Of a DNA stretch of 64,000 nt, positions 33,348 through 43,182 are shown piece after piece; the stretch's first letter is position 1, and every line of letters starts with the position of its first letter. Below the pieces are notes generated by a model. The model ran no database searches. It worked only from the letters and a program-made list of their open reading frames with translations, and had not been told where the DNA came from. The position numbers and the translations under genes are program-made. The stretch covers positions 2,852,001 to 2,916,000 of the forward strand of contig CBDDAF010000003.1 of assembly GCA_965224815.1 (NCBI GenBank), given 5' to 3'. The DNA is from CAYPEL01 sp036479985 (GTDB lineage: Bacteria > Pseudomonadota > Gammaproteobacteria > DSM-19610).

Positions 33348-34388
33348 GTGGCTTTATCCGAACTTTCAGAACGCGCCCAACAGCTTCTTAAAGCGTTAAC
33401 CGAACGCTATATCCGTGATGGCCAGCCGGTGGGTTCAAGGACGCTGGCACGTGATGCTGGGTTGCAGTTGAGTCCAGCGACTATCCGCAATGTCATGGCG
33501 GATCTGGAAGACCTGGGCTTGGTGCGTTCGCCGCATACTTCAGCAGGCCGGATACCGACGGTGTTGGGTTACCGGATGTTTGTGGATACGTTATTGACGG
33601 TCCAGCCACTTGAAAGCCGGGTTGTGGAGGTCATGAAAGCCTCGCTGGACGGCGATGATGGATCGGGGAAGCTGGTCGGGTCGGCTTCGGAATTACTTTC
33701 CGATGTCACGCGCATGGCGGGTATTGTCAGTCTGCCTCGATCTGAGCACGCTGCCCTGCAGCGTGTAGAGTTTATTCCGCTGACGCAGCGCAAGGTGTTG
33801 GCCATCCTGGTGGTCAGTAACAAGGAAGTACAGAACAGCATTATTGATACAGATCGCGATTACTCAGCTTCCGAATTACAGGAAGTGTCGAATTATCTGA
33901 ATGCGCAATTTGCAGGCAAGGAGCTGAGTGACGTGCGAATCCGGCTGGTTGAGGAGTTACGGGAAACGCGTGAATCGCTGAACAGCATGATGCAGACGGC
34001 GTTGCAAATGGCGGATCAGGTATTGGGTACGGCCGAACAAGGTGAGGATTACGTGCTGGCGGGTCAAACTAATTTATTGGATTTTGATGAGCTCTGTAAT
34101 GCCGGTACCATGCGTCAGTTATTTGAAGCCTTCAATGAAAAGAGTCATATCCTGAAATTGCTCGATCAGTGTGTTCAGGGCCGGGGTGTACAGATCTTTA
34201 TCGGTGAAGAATCCGGTTACGAAATGCTGGATGAATGCAGTGTGGTCACAGCGCCCTATACAGTGGATGGCGAAATACTGGGCGTGCTGGGAGTCATTGG
34301 GCCTACCCGGATGGCCTACGAAAGAGTGATACCGATTGTTGATGCCACAGCACGTATTCTTAGCGCGGCCTTGAATCTACGAAAATAG
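33348..34388 (+). CDS. hrcA: Heat-inducible transcription repressor HrcA
   Basis: 346 aa from GTG 33348 (MALSELSERAQQLLKALTERYI). The open frame begins at 33288, but that TTG is in the promoter and the reading crosses CIRCE. N-terminal winged helix (GSRTLARDAGLQLSPATIRNVMADLEDLGL), GAF-like middle and C-terminal domain. It binds CIRCE and represses the chaperone operon; its refolding depends on GroEL. It heads hrcA-grpE-dnaK-dnaJ. Confidence 0.95.
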   Translation: MALSELSERAQQLLKALTERYIRDGQPVGSRTLARDAGLQLSPATIRNVMADLEDLGLVRSPHTSAGRIPTVLGYRMFVDTLLTVQPLESRVVEVMKASLDGDDGSGKLVGSASELLSDVTRMAGIVSLPRSEHAALQRVEFIPLTQRKVLAILVVSNKEVQNSIIDTDRDYSASELQEVSNYLNAQFAGKELSDVRIRLVEELRETRESLNSMMQTALQMADQVLGTAEQGEDYVLAGQTNLLDFDELCNAGTMRQLFEAFNEKSHILKLLDQCVQGRGVQIFIGEESGYEMLDECSVVTAPYTVDGEILGVLGVIGPTRMAYERVIPIVDATARILSAALNLRK

Positions 34389-34486
34389 CCCCAATATTGG
34401 CTGCCAGTGTGCGGAGTTTTCAATCTAGTGTTGTAATGTAAAACATTAGATTTATTTTATATCTAACTGAAATAATGAGGAATTAA

Positions 34487-35101
34487 ATGGAAGGCGATAA
34501 AGCGACTGACGCTCAGAATGAGCCTGAAACAACAGCCGCTGATGAGACGGTTACTGCTACAGAGCCGGATAATCAGACAACAGATCAGCAGCCCGAAGAC
34601 GTGCATGTATTACTTGAAGATGCGCGTAATAAAGCAGATGAACACTGGAACCAGTTTTTACGCTTGCAGGCAGAAATGGAGAATTTACGGAAGCGCAACG
34701 AGCGGGATGTCAGCAACGCGCACAAGTTTGCGCTTGAGAAATTTAGCGCAGAGTTGTTGCCTATCAAAGATAGTCTGGAGATGGGGATCGCGGCGGCTAC
34801 TGAGGGTGACGGCATTGATGCAGAAAAAATATTGGAAGGTAGCGAACTGACGTTGAAAATGCTTGGCTCAGCATTTAGTAAGTTTAATGTTAAAGAAATC
34901 AGTCCATTAAATGATAAATTTAATCCAGAATATCATGAGGCTATTTCCATGCAGGAGCGTGCAGACGTCGAGCCGAATACGGTGGTGACGGTGATTCAGA
35001 AAGGTTACACCCTGAATGATCGGCTGATTCGACCCGCCATGGTAGTGGTATCCAGAGCCGCGTCAGAAGCACCCGGTGGACAAATTGACGAACAGGCTTG
35101 A
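34487..35101 (+). CDS. grpE: Nucleotide exchange factor GrpE
   Basis: 204 aa. Acidic, Thr/Glu-rich N terminus (about 1-40), long dimerising helix with FLRLQAEMENLRKRNERDV, and the beta domain ending VIQKGYTLNDRLIRPAMVVVS. Releases ADP from DnaK. TGAGGA precedes the ATG. A 98-bp gap separates it from hrcA; no second CIRCE is seen there. Confidence 0.97.
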   Translation: MEGDKATDAQNEPETTAADETVTATEPDNQTTDQQPEDVHVLLEDARNKADEHWNQFLRLQAEMENLRKRNERDVSNAHKFALEKFSAELLPIKDSLEMGIAAATEGDGIDAEKILEGSELTLKMLGSAFSKFNVKEISPLNDKFNPEYHEAISMQERADVEPNTVVTVIQKGYTLNDRLIRPAMVVVSRAASEAPGGQIDEQA

Positions 35102-35173
35102 AAACAGGATTACCGCCCCAACTTAGTAAGCATTGAATTTTTGAATTAAATATCGAATTGGAGAATGATAGAA

Positions 35174-37096
35174 ATGGGAAAGATTATCGGAATCGACCTT
35201 GGCACGACGAACTCCTGTGTTGCCGTGATGGAAGGCGGCAAGCCACGGGTCATCGAAAACAGCGAGGGTGATCGTACCACGCCATCCATTGTCGCCTTTA
35301 CCGGTGGTGATGAAGTATTGGTTGGCCAGGCTGCAAAACGTCAGGCAGTTACCAATCCGACGAATACTCTGTATGCAGTAAAACGCCTGATCGGACGTCG
35401 TTTCGAAGATGCTGAAGTCCAGAAGGACATCGATCTGGTGCCTTACAAAATTGTTAAGGCCGACAACGGTGATGCCTGGGTAGAAGCGGATGGCCAGAAG
35501 ATGGCACCGCCGGAAATCTCAGCGCGCGTCCTTCAGAAAATGAAAAAGACCGCAGAAGACTATCTCGGTGAAACCGTTACCGAAGCGGTGGTTACCGTGC
35601 CTGCTTACTTCAACGATTCACAGCGCCAGGCAACCAAAGACGCCGGTAAGATCGCTGGTCTCGACGTCAAGCGCATCATTAACGAGCCGACCGCAGCTGC
35701 ACTAGCCTACGGTATGGATAAGAAGCGTGGCGATCAGACGGTTGCAGTATATGACCTGGGTGGCGGTACCTTTGATATTTCCATTATCGAAATTGCCGAT
35801 GTCGACGGCGAACACCAGTTCGAAGTGTTGTCGACTAATGGTGATACCTTCCTGGGTGGCGAAGATTTTGACAAGCGTTTGATCGATTATCTGGCCGATG
35901 AGTTCAAGAAAGATCAGGCCATTGACCTGCGCGGTGATCCACTGGCCATGCAGCGTCTGAAAGAAGCGGCAGAAAAGGCCAAGATCGAATTATCCTCAAG
36001 CAGCCAAACCGATGTAAACCTGCCGTACATCACGGCGGATGCCAGCGGTCCGAAGCATTTGAATCTGAAAATTACCCGCGCCAAGCTGGAATCCCTGGTC
36101 GAAGACCTGGTGGTGCGCACCATTGAGCCATGCAAGATTGCGATCAAGGATGCCGGTATTTCGATCAGTGATATTGGCGATGTGATCATGGTCGGTGGCC
36201 AGACCCGGATGCCGAAAGTGCAGGAAGCGGTCGAAGAATTTTTCAACAAGGAACCACGTAAGGACGTAAACCCGGATGAAGCGGTTGCAGTAGGTGCAGC
36301 GATTCAGGGTGGTGTGCTGGGTGGTGAAGTTAAGGATGTGTTGTTGCTCGACGTGACACCGCTGTCGCTGGGTATCGAAACCCTCGGTGGCGTGATGACC
36401 AAACTTATCGACAAGAATACGACTATCCCGACCAAGGCCCAGCAGGTGTTTTCGACCGCTGATGATAACCAGGGTGCGGTGACAGTACACGTTTTGCAGG
36501 GTGAACGTGATATGGCCGGTGGTAACAAGTCACTGGGCCGTTTTGATCTGAGTGATATTCCACCGGCTCCACGCGGTGTTCCGCAGATCGAGGTTGCGTT
36601 TGATATCGATGCTAACGGTATTCTGAATGTATCTGCGAAAGACAAGGGCACTGGTAAGGAACAGACGATTGTTATCAAGGCGTCCAGTGGTTTATCGGAT
36701 GAAGAAGTCGATAATATGGTCAAGGATGCCGAAGCACATGCGGATGAAGACCGTAAATTCCATGAATTGGCCGATGCGCGTAACCAGGCTGATAGCCTGA
36801 TTCATGCGACCCAGAAATCGCTGTCGGATTTGGGCGAAGACAAGGTCAGTGCAGAAGAGAAGCAGGGTATTGATGCGGCGATTGAGTCCTTGCAGGAAGC
36901 CATGAAGGGCGATGATAAAGCTGATATTGAAGCGAAAACGCAAAGCCTGGGTGAGTTGTCTGGCAAACTTGCTGAAAAACTTTACGCCGACAAAGGTGCT
37001 GAAGGTGCTGCTGCGGAAGCGGGCGGTGAGCAGACCGAGGCAGCGGCTGATGATGTGGTAGACGCCGAGTTTGAAGAGGTAAAAGACGACAAGTAA
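35174..37096 (+). CDS. dnaK: Chaperone DnaK (Hsp70)
   Basis: 640 aa from ATG 35174, which gives the canonical MGKIIGIDLGTTNSCVAVM and lies about 10 bases after GGAG; an ATG at 35165 is too close. ATPase domain (about 1-385), EVKDVLLLDVTPLSLGIETLGG linker, substrate-binding domain, and a C-terminal acidic tail ending FEEVKDDK. Central cytosolic chaperone working with the adjacent grpE and dnaJ. Confidence 0.98.
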   Translation: MGKIIGIDLGTTNSCVAVMEGGKPRVIENSEGDRTTPSIVAFTGGDEVLVGQAAKRQAVTNPTNTLYAVKRLIGRRFEDAEVQKDIDLVPYKIVKADNGDAWVEADGQKMAPPEISARVLQKMKKTAEDYLGETVTEAVVTVPAYFNDSQRQATKDAGKIAGLDVKRIINEPTAAALAYGMDKKRGDQTVAVYDLGGGTFDISIIEIADVDGEHQFEVLSTNGDTFLGGEDFDKRLIDYLADEFKKDQAIDLRGDPLAMQRLKEAAEKAKIELSSSSQTDVNLPYITADASGPKHLNLKITRAKLESLVEDLVVRTIEPCKIAIKDAGISISDIGDVIMVGGQTRMPKVQEAVEEFFNKEPRKDVNPDEAVAVGAAIQGGVLGGEVKDVLLLDVTPLSLGIETLGGVMTKLIDKNTTIPTKAQQVFSTADDNQGAVTVHVLQGERDMAGGNKSLGRFDLSDIPPAPRGVPQIEVAFDIDANGILNVSAKDKGTGKEQTIVIKASSGLSDEEVDNMVKDAEAHADEDRKFHELADARNQADSLIHATQKSLSDLGEDKVSAEEKQGIDAAIESLQEAMKGDDKADIEAKTQSLGELSGKLAEKLYADKGAEGAAAEAGGEQTEAAADDVVDAEFEEVKDDK

Positions 37097-37122
37097 CGAT
37101 TAGTACGACTTTTGGTAAGGCC

Positions 37123-37159
37123 AAATCCGGGGCAGTTAATGACTGACCCCGGATTTTTG
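37123..37159 (+). terminator. Hairpin between dnaK and dnaJ
   Basis: AAATCCGGGG (37123-37132) pairs with CCCCGGATTT (37147-37156), with an inner CAGT/ACTG extension and a following T-run. It may end part of the dnaK transcripts, lowering dnaJ expression relative to dnaK. Confidence 0.7.
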
Positions 37160-37196
37160 CCGTTAAAGTGATTTAAAACATAATATATATAACCCT

Positions 37197-38324
37197 ATGT
37201 CTAAAAAAGATTATTACGAAGTATTAAGCGTCTCCAGGAACGCTAGCGATGCCGAATTAAAAAAGGCATACCGGCGTGCTGCGCAGAAATATCATCCGGA
37301 TCGCAACCCGGATGACAAGAGTGCTGAGGAGAAATTCAAGGTTGCCAAGGAAGCCTGGGAAATTCTCAGCGACCCGCAAAAACGTGCTGCCTATGACCAG
37401 TTTGGTCATGCCGGCGTTGACCCTTCTATGGGGGGCGGTCATGGTCCGGGAGGGGCCGGGGCAGGAAATTTCAGCGACATTTTCGGCGATGTTTTTGGGG
37501 ATATCTTCGGTGGTGGGGCAAGGCAAGGTGGCCAGCGTGTTTATCGCGGTGCTGACTTGCGTTACAACCTTGAACTGTCACTGGAAGATGCAGTAGCGGG
37601 GACAACGGTAAAAATCCGCGTACCAACCTACGCAAGTTGTAAAACCTGTGGAGGGAGTGGCGCAAAGAAAGGCACTAAGCCGACGACCTGTAGTACCTGT
37701 GGCGGACATGGCCAGGTACGTATGCAGCAGGGATTCTTTTCCGTGCAACAGACCTGCCCACGCTGTAACGGCACCGGCTCCAGCATAGAAGATCCGTGTG
37801 GAGATTGTCATGGTGAGGGCCGGACCAAAGAACAGAAAACACTGTCTGTAAAAGTACCGGCAGGGGTAGATACCGGTGACCGTATTCGTCTCGCCAATGA
37901 GGGAGAGGCAGGAGAAAATGGCGGGCCTCCAGGTGACCTCTATGTGCAAATACAGGTTAAGGATCACGCTATTTTCACACGGGAAGACAGTCATCTGTAT
38001 TGTGAAGTGCCGATCAGTTTTACTTCTGCTGCCCTGGGTGGAGAGCTTGAAGTACCGACGCTGGATGGCCGGGTTAATCTCAAAATTCCACCTGAAACCC
38101 AGACGGGCAAGTTATTCCGCATGCGCGGCAAGGGTGTAAAGCCAGTGCGTGGTGGGGCTACCGGTGATTTGATGTGCCGGGTGATGGTTGAAACGCCGGT
38201 TAAGCTAACCAGTAAACAAAAGGAAATGCTGCGCGATTTTGAAAGCAGTATGCAAGGCAATGATCGTCACAGCCCACAACGCTCTTCCTGGGTGGATGGT
38301 GTTAAGAAATTTTTTGAGGGATGA
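37197..38324 (+). CDS. dnaJ: Chaperone DnaJ (Hsp40)
   Basis: 375 aa. J domain (1-70) with HPD (YHPDRNPDD), Gly/Phe-rich region (about 75-115), four CxxCxGxG-type zinc repeats (about 140-215: CKTCGGSG, CSTCGGHG, CPRCNGTG, CGDCHGEG) and the C-terminal substrate-binding domains. Stimulates DnaK ATPase. No clear Shine-Dalgarno is visible before the ATG, which with the upstream hairpin suggests moderated expression. Confidence 0.98.
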   Translation: MSKKDYYEVLSVSRNASDAELKKAYRRAAQKYHPDRNPDDKSAEEKFKVAKEAWEILSDPQKRAAYDQFGHAGVDPSMGGGHGPGGAGAGNFSDIFGDVFGDIFGGGARQGGQRVYRGADLRYNLELSLEDAVAGTTVKIRVPTYASCKTCGGSGAKKGTKPTTCSTCGGHGQVRMQQGFFSVQQTCPRCNGTGSSIEDPCGDCHGEGRTKEQKTLSVKVPAGVDTGDRIRLANEGEAGENGGPPGDLYVQIQVKDHAIFTREDSHLYCEVPISFTSAALGGELEVPTLDGRVNLKIPPETQTGKLFRMRGKGVKPVRGGATGDLMCRVMVETPVKLTSKQKEMLRDFESSMQGNDRHSPQRSSWVDGVKKFFEG

Positions 38325-38461
38325 AGACCATAATATTTTTGCTACGGAAGAACACGGAAAAATAAAATCCTCTACCAGTATTACATTGGTTTAAATCGCT
38401 CCGTAGTGCTGAAATGACTTTTCTGTGCATTTACCGCATCTTTAGCAAACCATGCTAATAA

Positions 38462-38526
38462 TGTAGGAGCGACTTCAGCCGCGATAGTTGGCACACTCCC
38501 TTTCGCGGCTAAAGCCGCTCCTACAG
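38462..38526. repeat. GTAGGAGCGGC hairpin element (copy D)
   Basis: TGTAGGAGCGACTTCAGCCGCGA (38462-38484) and its partner (38503-38525) form arms of about 23 bp with two mismatches. It lies in the 301-bp dnaJ-dapB spacer. The rest of that spacer has the fragment CTACGGAAGAACACGGAAAA, which looks like one arm of another, decayed dispersed repeat. Confidence 0.75.
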
Positions 38527-38625
38527 ATTGATCAGTGGCCCATTAGTTCTAGACCCCAACCTGACCCATTTCCTTCACCCATCAGATCGGTATACTCCAC
38601 TCATTCTCAAGGTAAGGATATCAAC

Positions 38626-39435
38626 ATGACAAAAATAGCCATAAGCGGAGCGGCAGGCCGCATGGGGCGCGCACTGATTACTGCCTGTCAGCAGACCGAT
38701 GGCATGTCCGTAGCAGTTGCGCTAGAACGTGGCGGACATGATTTGTTAGGTAAAGATGCCGGAGTGGTAGCAGGCATTGATGAGCTGGGAATCAAAATTA
38801 TCTCTGACCTTGCCGGTGCAGCTGATGAGTTTGAGGTGCTGATTGATTTCACGCGTCCGGATGTGACGCTGGCCAATCTCGCCGTGTGCCGGGCCGCAGG
38901 TAAATCCATGGTCATAGGCACGACCGGTTTGGATGAGGCTCAGAAAGCCGAGATCGAAGCTGCAGGCAGTGCCATGTCAATTGTGTTTGCACCCAATATG
39001 AGTGTCGGTGTCAATCTATGTCTGAAGTTATTGGATACGGCTGCCCGAGTACTGGGTGATACGGTTGATATCGAAATTATTGAAGCGCACCACCGACACA
39101 AGGTTGATGCACCCTCCGGTACGGCATTACGCATGGGTGAAGTTGTCGCAGCGGCACTTGGCCGTGATCTGAAAGACTGTGCCGTGTATGGCCGTGAAGG
39201 GCAGACCGGCGAACGTGACCGGCACACGATTGGCTTTGAAACCATCCGGGCTGGCGATATAGTGGGTGATCATACGGTAATGTTTGCCGCAGACGGTGAG
39301 CGAGTAGAGATCACCCACAAAGCATCAAGCCGCATGACTTTTGCTAACGGTGCAGTCCGTGCAGCAGAGTGGGTGGCTAAACAGCCCAAAGGTTTATACG
39401 ATATGCAGGATGTCCTGGGATTGAAGGATAATTAG
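38626..39435 (+). CDS. dapB: 4-hydroxy-tetrahydrodipicolinate reductase
   Basis: 269 aa from ATG 38626 (MTKIAISGAAGRMGRALI), with AAGGA upstream; the longer open frame from 38488 runs through repeat copy D. N-terminal NAD(P)-binding GAAGRMGR and the catalytic stretch EIIEAHHRHKVDAPSGTALRMGE. Reduces the DapA product in lysine/diaminopimelate synthesis. In relatives it is followed directly by carAB; here two other genes intervene. Confidence 0.97.
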   Translation: MTKIAISGAAGRMGRALITACQQTDGMSVAVALERGGHDLLGKDAGVVAGIDELGIKIISDLAGAADEFEVLIDFTRPDVTLANLAVCRAAGKSMVIGTTGLDEAQKAEIEAAGSAMSIVFAPNMSVGVNLCLKLLDTAARVLGDTVDIEIIEAHHRHKVDAPSGTALRMGEVVAAALGRDLKDCAVYGREGQTGERDRHTIGFETIRAGDIVGDHTVMFAADGERVEITHKASSRMTFANGAVRAAEWVAKQPKGLYDMQDVLGLKDN

Positions 39436-39449
39436 AAGCTGCGCACACT

Positions 39450-39508
39450 TGTAGGAGCGGCTTTAGCCGCGATGAACGCTGCGACTAACGAGATTAAAAC
39501 CGCTCCAA
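39450..39508. repeat. GTAGGAGCGGC hairpin element (copy E), one arm decayed
   Basis: An intact left arm, TGTAGGAGCGGCTTTAGCCG (39450 onward), and a degenerate right arm GATTAAAACCGCTCCAAT (39491-39508). It lies between dapB and the acyltransferase gene. Confidence 0.65.
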
Positions 39509-39535
39509 TCATTACTGTCCACAATATAAATTCGT

Positions 39536-40483
39536 ATGGCAAAACTGTTTTGGAAAAAAGCTAATCCACCTCCCTGGCTTGAGAAGTTGGGCTGGAGAAT
39601 TGAAGCGGGCATGCTCGGCGCATTATGGCTAGTAGTTAAACCCATGTCGCCTATAAAAGCGGCTAGTACTGGCCGCATGTTTATGGGGTGGTTGGGGCCC
39701 AGACTCAATAAGCACAAACATGTCAAAGCCAACCTACGCATAGCCTGCCCCGAAAAGACGTCACAGGAGATTGAGCAATTAGCCATCAGTAGTTGGGGTA
39801 ATGTTGGTGCCGTACTCGCCGAGTTAGCGCACACAGACAAGTTAACGGATCGTCAGGTAACAGAACCTGCCATTGAAGTTGTTAATCAAAATAAAGACGA
39901 AGCGTTTACGGCACATAAAAAACCATGCATTTTTATTGCTGCCCACCTGGGTAACTGGGAAATGTCCGGCTTTGCCATAGAAGTGTTTGGCTATCCGGTG
40001 GATGTCGTCTACAGTCCGTTTGCAAATATCTATCTGGAAAATATGGTGCAGAAATCACGTGCCCCGATGCGCTGCAAATTGATGCCTAAAGTGAATGCGC
40101 TGCGGGCTATGTACAAAAGTCTGAAAAACAATCGTTCCGTTGGTCTACATGTCGATGTGCGCGTGGATGGCGGTAATCTCTACCCGTTATGTGGTGTAGA
40201 GGCGAGCACAACCACGGCACCGGCCTGGCTAGCGGTTAAAACCGGTTGTGATATCGTTCCGATTACAACAGTGCGTTTACTCAATGGAAAATTTCGCAGT
40301 ACCTTATACCCGGCGATTACGATGCCGGCAGACAAAACATCAAGCACGGCTATAGATGAAATCACGATTGAAATGAACCGGGTGATCGGTGACTTGATTC
40401 GTCAAAACCCCGAACAATGGATGTGTACCAAGCGCCGCTGGCCGAAAGAAAGTATGCGTGAGCAAGGGGTATACGCGGATTAG
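39536..40483 (+). CDS. Lipid A biosynthesis (LpxL/HtrB-like) acyltransferase
   Basis: 315 aa. One N-terminal hydrophobic segment (about 25-37) anchors it in the inner membrane. The catalytic HxxxxE motif is H137LGNWE142, followed by the GLHVDVRVDGG block. It would transfer a secondary acyl chain to a lipid A precursor; acyl specificity cannot be told. It sits between dapB and the convergent cti gene, away from other LPS genes. No clear ribosome site is seen. Confidence 0.85.
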   Translation: MAKLFWKKANPPPWLEKLGWRIEAGMLGALWLVVKPMSPIKAASTGRMFMGWLGPRLNKHKHVKANLRIACPEKTSQEIEQLAISSWGNVGAVLAELAHTDKLTDRQVTEPAIEVVNQNKDEAFTAHKKPCIFIAAHLGNWEMSGFAIEVFGYPVDVVYSPFANIYLENMVQKSRAPMRCKLMPKVNALRAMYKSLKNNRSVGLHVDVRVDGGNLYPLCGVEASTTTAPAWLAVKTGCDIVPITTVRLLNGKFRSTLYPAITMPADKTSSTAIDEITIEMNRVIGDLIRQNPEQWMCTKRRWPKESMREQGVYAD

Positions 40484-40488
40484 CCGCC

Positions 40489-42972
40489 CTAGCGATTACG
40501 GTACCGATTCAGGTCAAGCAGGCCTGAGAGTACCGGTTGCTGTGCGGCATAATAATCCTGGAACCAGTCGGCTGTCGTCCAGAAATCAGAATGGGTGCGG
40601 CGCACGCCGAATTGTCCCACGAAGCGTTCATAATCCTGGCGATTTCTAATCGCTGCGCAGCGTTCGGCAAACTCATTAATCTGTGATAATTTAATCTCAA
40701 AGAAGAAGTTCGGGTAGGTGCCTTGCAGGCCTTTTACAACTGACAGGGTGTCCTGTGCAAGATCGCGTTTGCCATTTTGTTGCTGGTTGTTTTCATTTGT
40801 GAACAATGAGCTGATATGTTTATACGCCTTGTTGTTTATTAATGTATAGGCTAAATCGTGTTGTGTTTTACCTTCGGTTTTAACGCGTATAAATGCGAGA
40901 TCAGGAAAAATTGCCAGGATTCTTCCCTTGATATCGACTACTTTTGACATCGCTGCATCAGCCTGTTTTTCGGCACTACTTATTGCAGAGAATTTACAGG
41001 GCTGGGACTGGCATCGGTTAATAACGTCGACTGGCCCAGCTATCGGACCTAATCTTTTCTCAAGGTGGTGATAAAGTTCGGCCTGAGGGTCGTCGGTCTG
41101 GTAACCGGTCACGACTTCTTTTTTTAACCATTTGCTAGGTGCATGTAAATATTTTTCCATTTCGCTACGGATTCCGGCATACCACGAGTCGCGGATTTTT
41201 TTACGCTTATCGACGGGTATAAATGCCAGGAAGTAGTCTTCTGCTTCCATCCTCAGGAAATCCATATAGAGGCGTGTGTTTAACTGGTGTCCGACATTAC
41301 CGTAGACATTAAAACCGGCTACCAGTAAGTAGTGAATACGCTCCAGAAGTGGGTAATCTATAATCCAGGCTGTTTCTGGATAATCACCTGCAAGACCAAA
41401 ATTGACCGACGCACTGTCGAAATGCCGGAATACGGTCAGGGCGGCATTCGGGTTTGTGCCACCGCCATCCCAGATGAAATTTAGCGCCTGATCGAGATCC
41501 TGGCGGGGCATTTCTCTAAAAAATGCCTGTTTAGCATTCATGTAGCCATTCAGTTTGCCCCAGTAATCTGTCCACGCAGCAAAGAGTTTAAGGGTGTTGC
41601 CGCGTTCAGATGGAATTTCCAGATCATTTGATAAATTTCCCAGGAAGTCAGCATCGGCGGTTAGCAGATTATGGTCGGGGTTAAAAAAGAAAACCCAGAA
41701 TTGATCTTCGATGACGTTGAGTGCGATCTGCCCACGGCAAACTGGCCCTTTAATGAATCCCTCAATAAAGAAGCGAGCGTCATCCAGCAAGAAGCGGTAA
41801 CGTGAATCGGGGGGGATGGCTGCGTATACCCTGAATGGATTTGATGCAATGCGAGGCTTGTATGAGGGAAGTGTTGCTACATCGAAATCGGGTTCAAGAA
41901 ATAATTGACGGTAGCGCTTCATTTTCTGCGGTGATAATTCGTACACCACGTGATCTTTGGCCACGATCGAAGCGAGGAAGGGGCGCATTCGATAATAGAA
42001 CGGTGCAGAGCCAGGGTCATCATAGGGTCGAGTAGTCGGTATTTCATCTATCATCTGACCCGGTGGCGTGGTTGAACGAACCAGCCGGTAGAATTCACGC
42101 ACTGGCGAATTGGTAAAGTGGATATGTGCCTGAAACAAATGTTCGTAGAGGTAGCGGCTAACCAGTTTTTGCTTGTTACTTTTGCCGTTGAAAAACTGCT
42201 CCCACAGTGTAATTTGTTGTGCTGCTTTCTGACTCGGTGGTGCCGTTTCTGGAACAGGGGAACCCTGTGCCAGCCATTGCACCAGGGTATTGTATTCCCC
42301 GTTGCTCAGGTTGGGCATAGCGTATGGCATACCCCACTGCGGATGCTTTTCTGCGTAGTCTTTAAACGTATTGGGCGTTGGGCAGACCTGTTCACGATCC
42401 AATGCCAGGTCAAAGTCATCAGATAACATACCGACACGTGCCTGTGGATGAAGTTGTTTCAGGCGCAACAGTTTATAGAGCACCGACTGCTCCAGATTCT
42501 CACGGGGTGTTGCCTCACCTTCATTAAGTACGCTATGAAAGCCCCTGTCGCGCCATTCTTCAGTTGTCTTGGCATCAATCATTAACCGGGTAGGTTCTGT
42601 ACCTATAATACGAGCACCATCATAAACTTTCTGTTTGTTTGCGCCACGCGTGATGCCCTCATAAGAGCTAAGTTTTAACTGGCAAGGTGCATCGTAACAA
42701 CCATGACAAACCACACAGCGGCGCTCAAGCACAGGTTTGACAAGTTCACTATAAGAAATAGGCTCTTTTGGCAGGGTCAGTAACAGATCATAGTCAACGG
42801 TTGCCTGCTGTCGGCTAACATCTTCTTTTTTAAGTGTGCAGGCGCTAAGTGCAGTGATTATGAGAATGAAAAACAGGAAGCGGGCGGGTTTAGTAAAAGG
42901 CGCTGTCTGGTTATTGGATTGAAGGGTTAGCCCACGGATTACACGACCCATATTGCGCTCCTGAATACTCAA
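40489..42972 (-). CDS. cti: Fatty acid cis/trans isomerase
   Basis: 827 aa. Converts cis- to trans-unsaturated phospholipid acyl chains in the membrane in response to solvents or heat. A cytochrome c-type heme site C86VVCH90 is present in the typical setting (RRCVVCHGCYDAPCQLKL). The N-terminal hydrophobic segment ends in LSAC, a possible lipobox, so it may be a periplasmic lipoprotein. A second in-frame ATG at 42951 is equally possible. It is convergent with the acyltransferase gene, 5 bp apart; both modify membrane lipids. Confidence 0.93.
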   Translation of the reverse strand: MSIQERNMGRVIRGLTLQSNNQTAPFTKPARFLFFILIITALSACTLKKEDVSRQQATVDYDLLLTLPKEPISYSELVKPVLERRCVVCHGCYDAPCQLKLSSYEGITRGANKQKVYDGARIIGTEPTRLMIDAKTTEEWRDRGFHSVLNEGEATPRENLEQSVLYKLLRLKQLHPQARVGMLSDDFDLALDREQVCPTPNTFKDYAEKHPQWGMPYAMPNLSNGEYNTLVQWLAQGSPVPETAPPSQKAAQQITLWEQFFNGKSNKQKLVSRYLYEHLFQAHIHFTNSPVREFYRLVRSTTPPGQMIDEIPTTRPYDDPGSAPFYYRMRPFLASIVAKDHVVYELSPQKMKRYRQLFLEPDFDVATLPSYKPRIASNPFRVYAAIPPDSRYRFLLDDARFFIEGFIKGPVCRGQIALNVIEDQFWVFFFNPDHNLLTADADFLGNLSNDLEIPSERGNTLKLFAAWTDYWGKLNGYMNAKQAFFREMPRQDLDQALNFIWDGGGTNPNAALTVFRHFDSASVNFGLAGDYPETAWIIDYPLLERIHYLLVAGFNVYGNVGHQLNTRLYMDFLRMEAEDYFLAFIPVDKRKKIRDSWYAGIRSEMEKYLHAPSKWLKKEVVTGYQTDDPQAELYHHLEKRLGPIAGPVDVINRCQSQPCKFSAISSAEKQADAAMSKVVDIKGRILAIFPDLAFIRVKTEGKTQHDLAYTLINNKAYKHISSLFTNENNQQQNGKRDLAQDTLSVVKGLQGTYPNFFFEIKLSQINEFAERCAAIRNRQDYERFVGQFGVRRTHSDFWTTADWFQDYYAAQQPVLSGLLDLNRYRNR

Positions 42973-43182
42973 CTGTTTACAGTAGTTTGCTACGCTACCA
43001 CATGAAAAAGGGCTAACACCAGCCTCAGCCTCTGGCGGTGAACCAGCAGACTATTGTTCAGAATCTCGCCCACCATCTTGGCCTCAAGCCTGCTTTGCTT
43101 TACAATCCAAACGCTCGCATAACCGTTCATCGGTTTTTACCGGGCATGTTTACGCACACAACGCTACGGTAGAGGGGTCCCC

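Noticed and set aside
35914..36723. Long minus-strand frames within dnaK
   Set aside because: Antisense shadows of a highly biased chaperone gene; no start signals.
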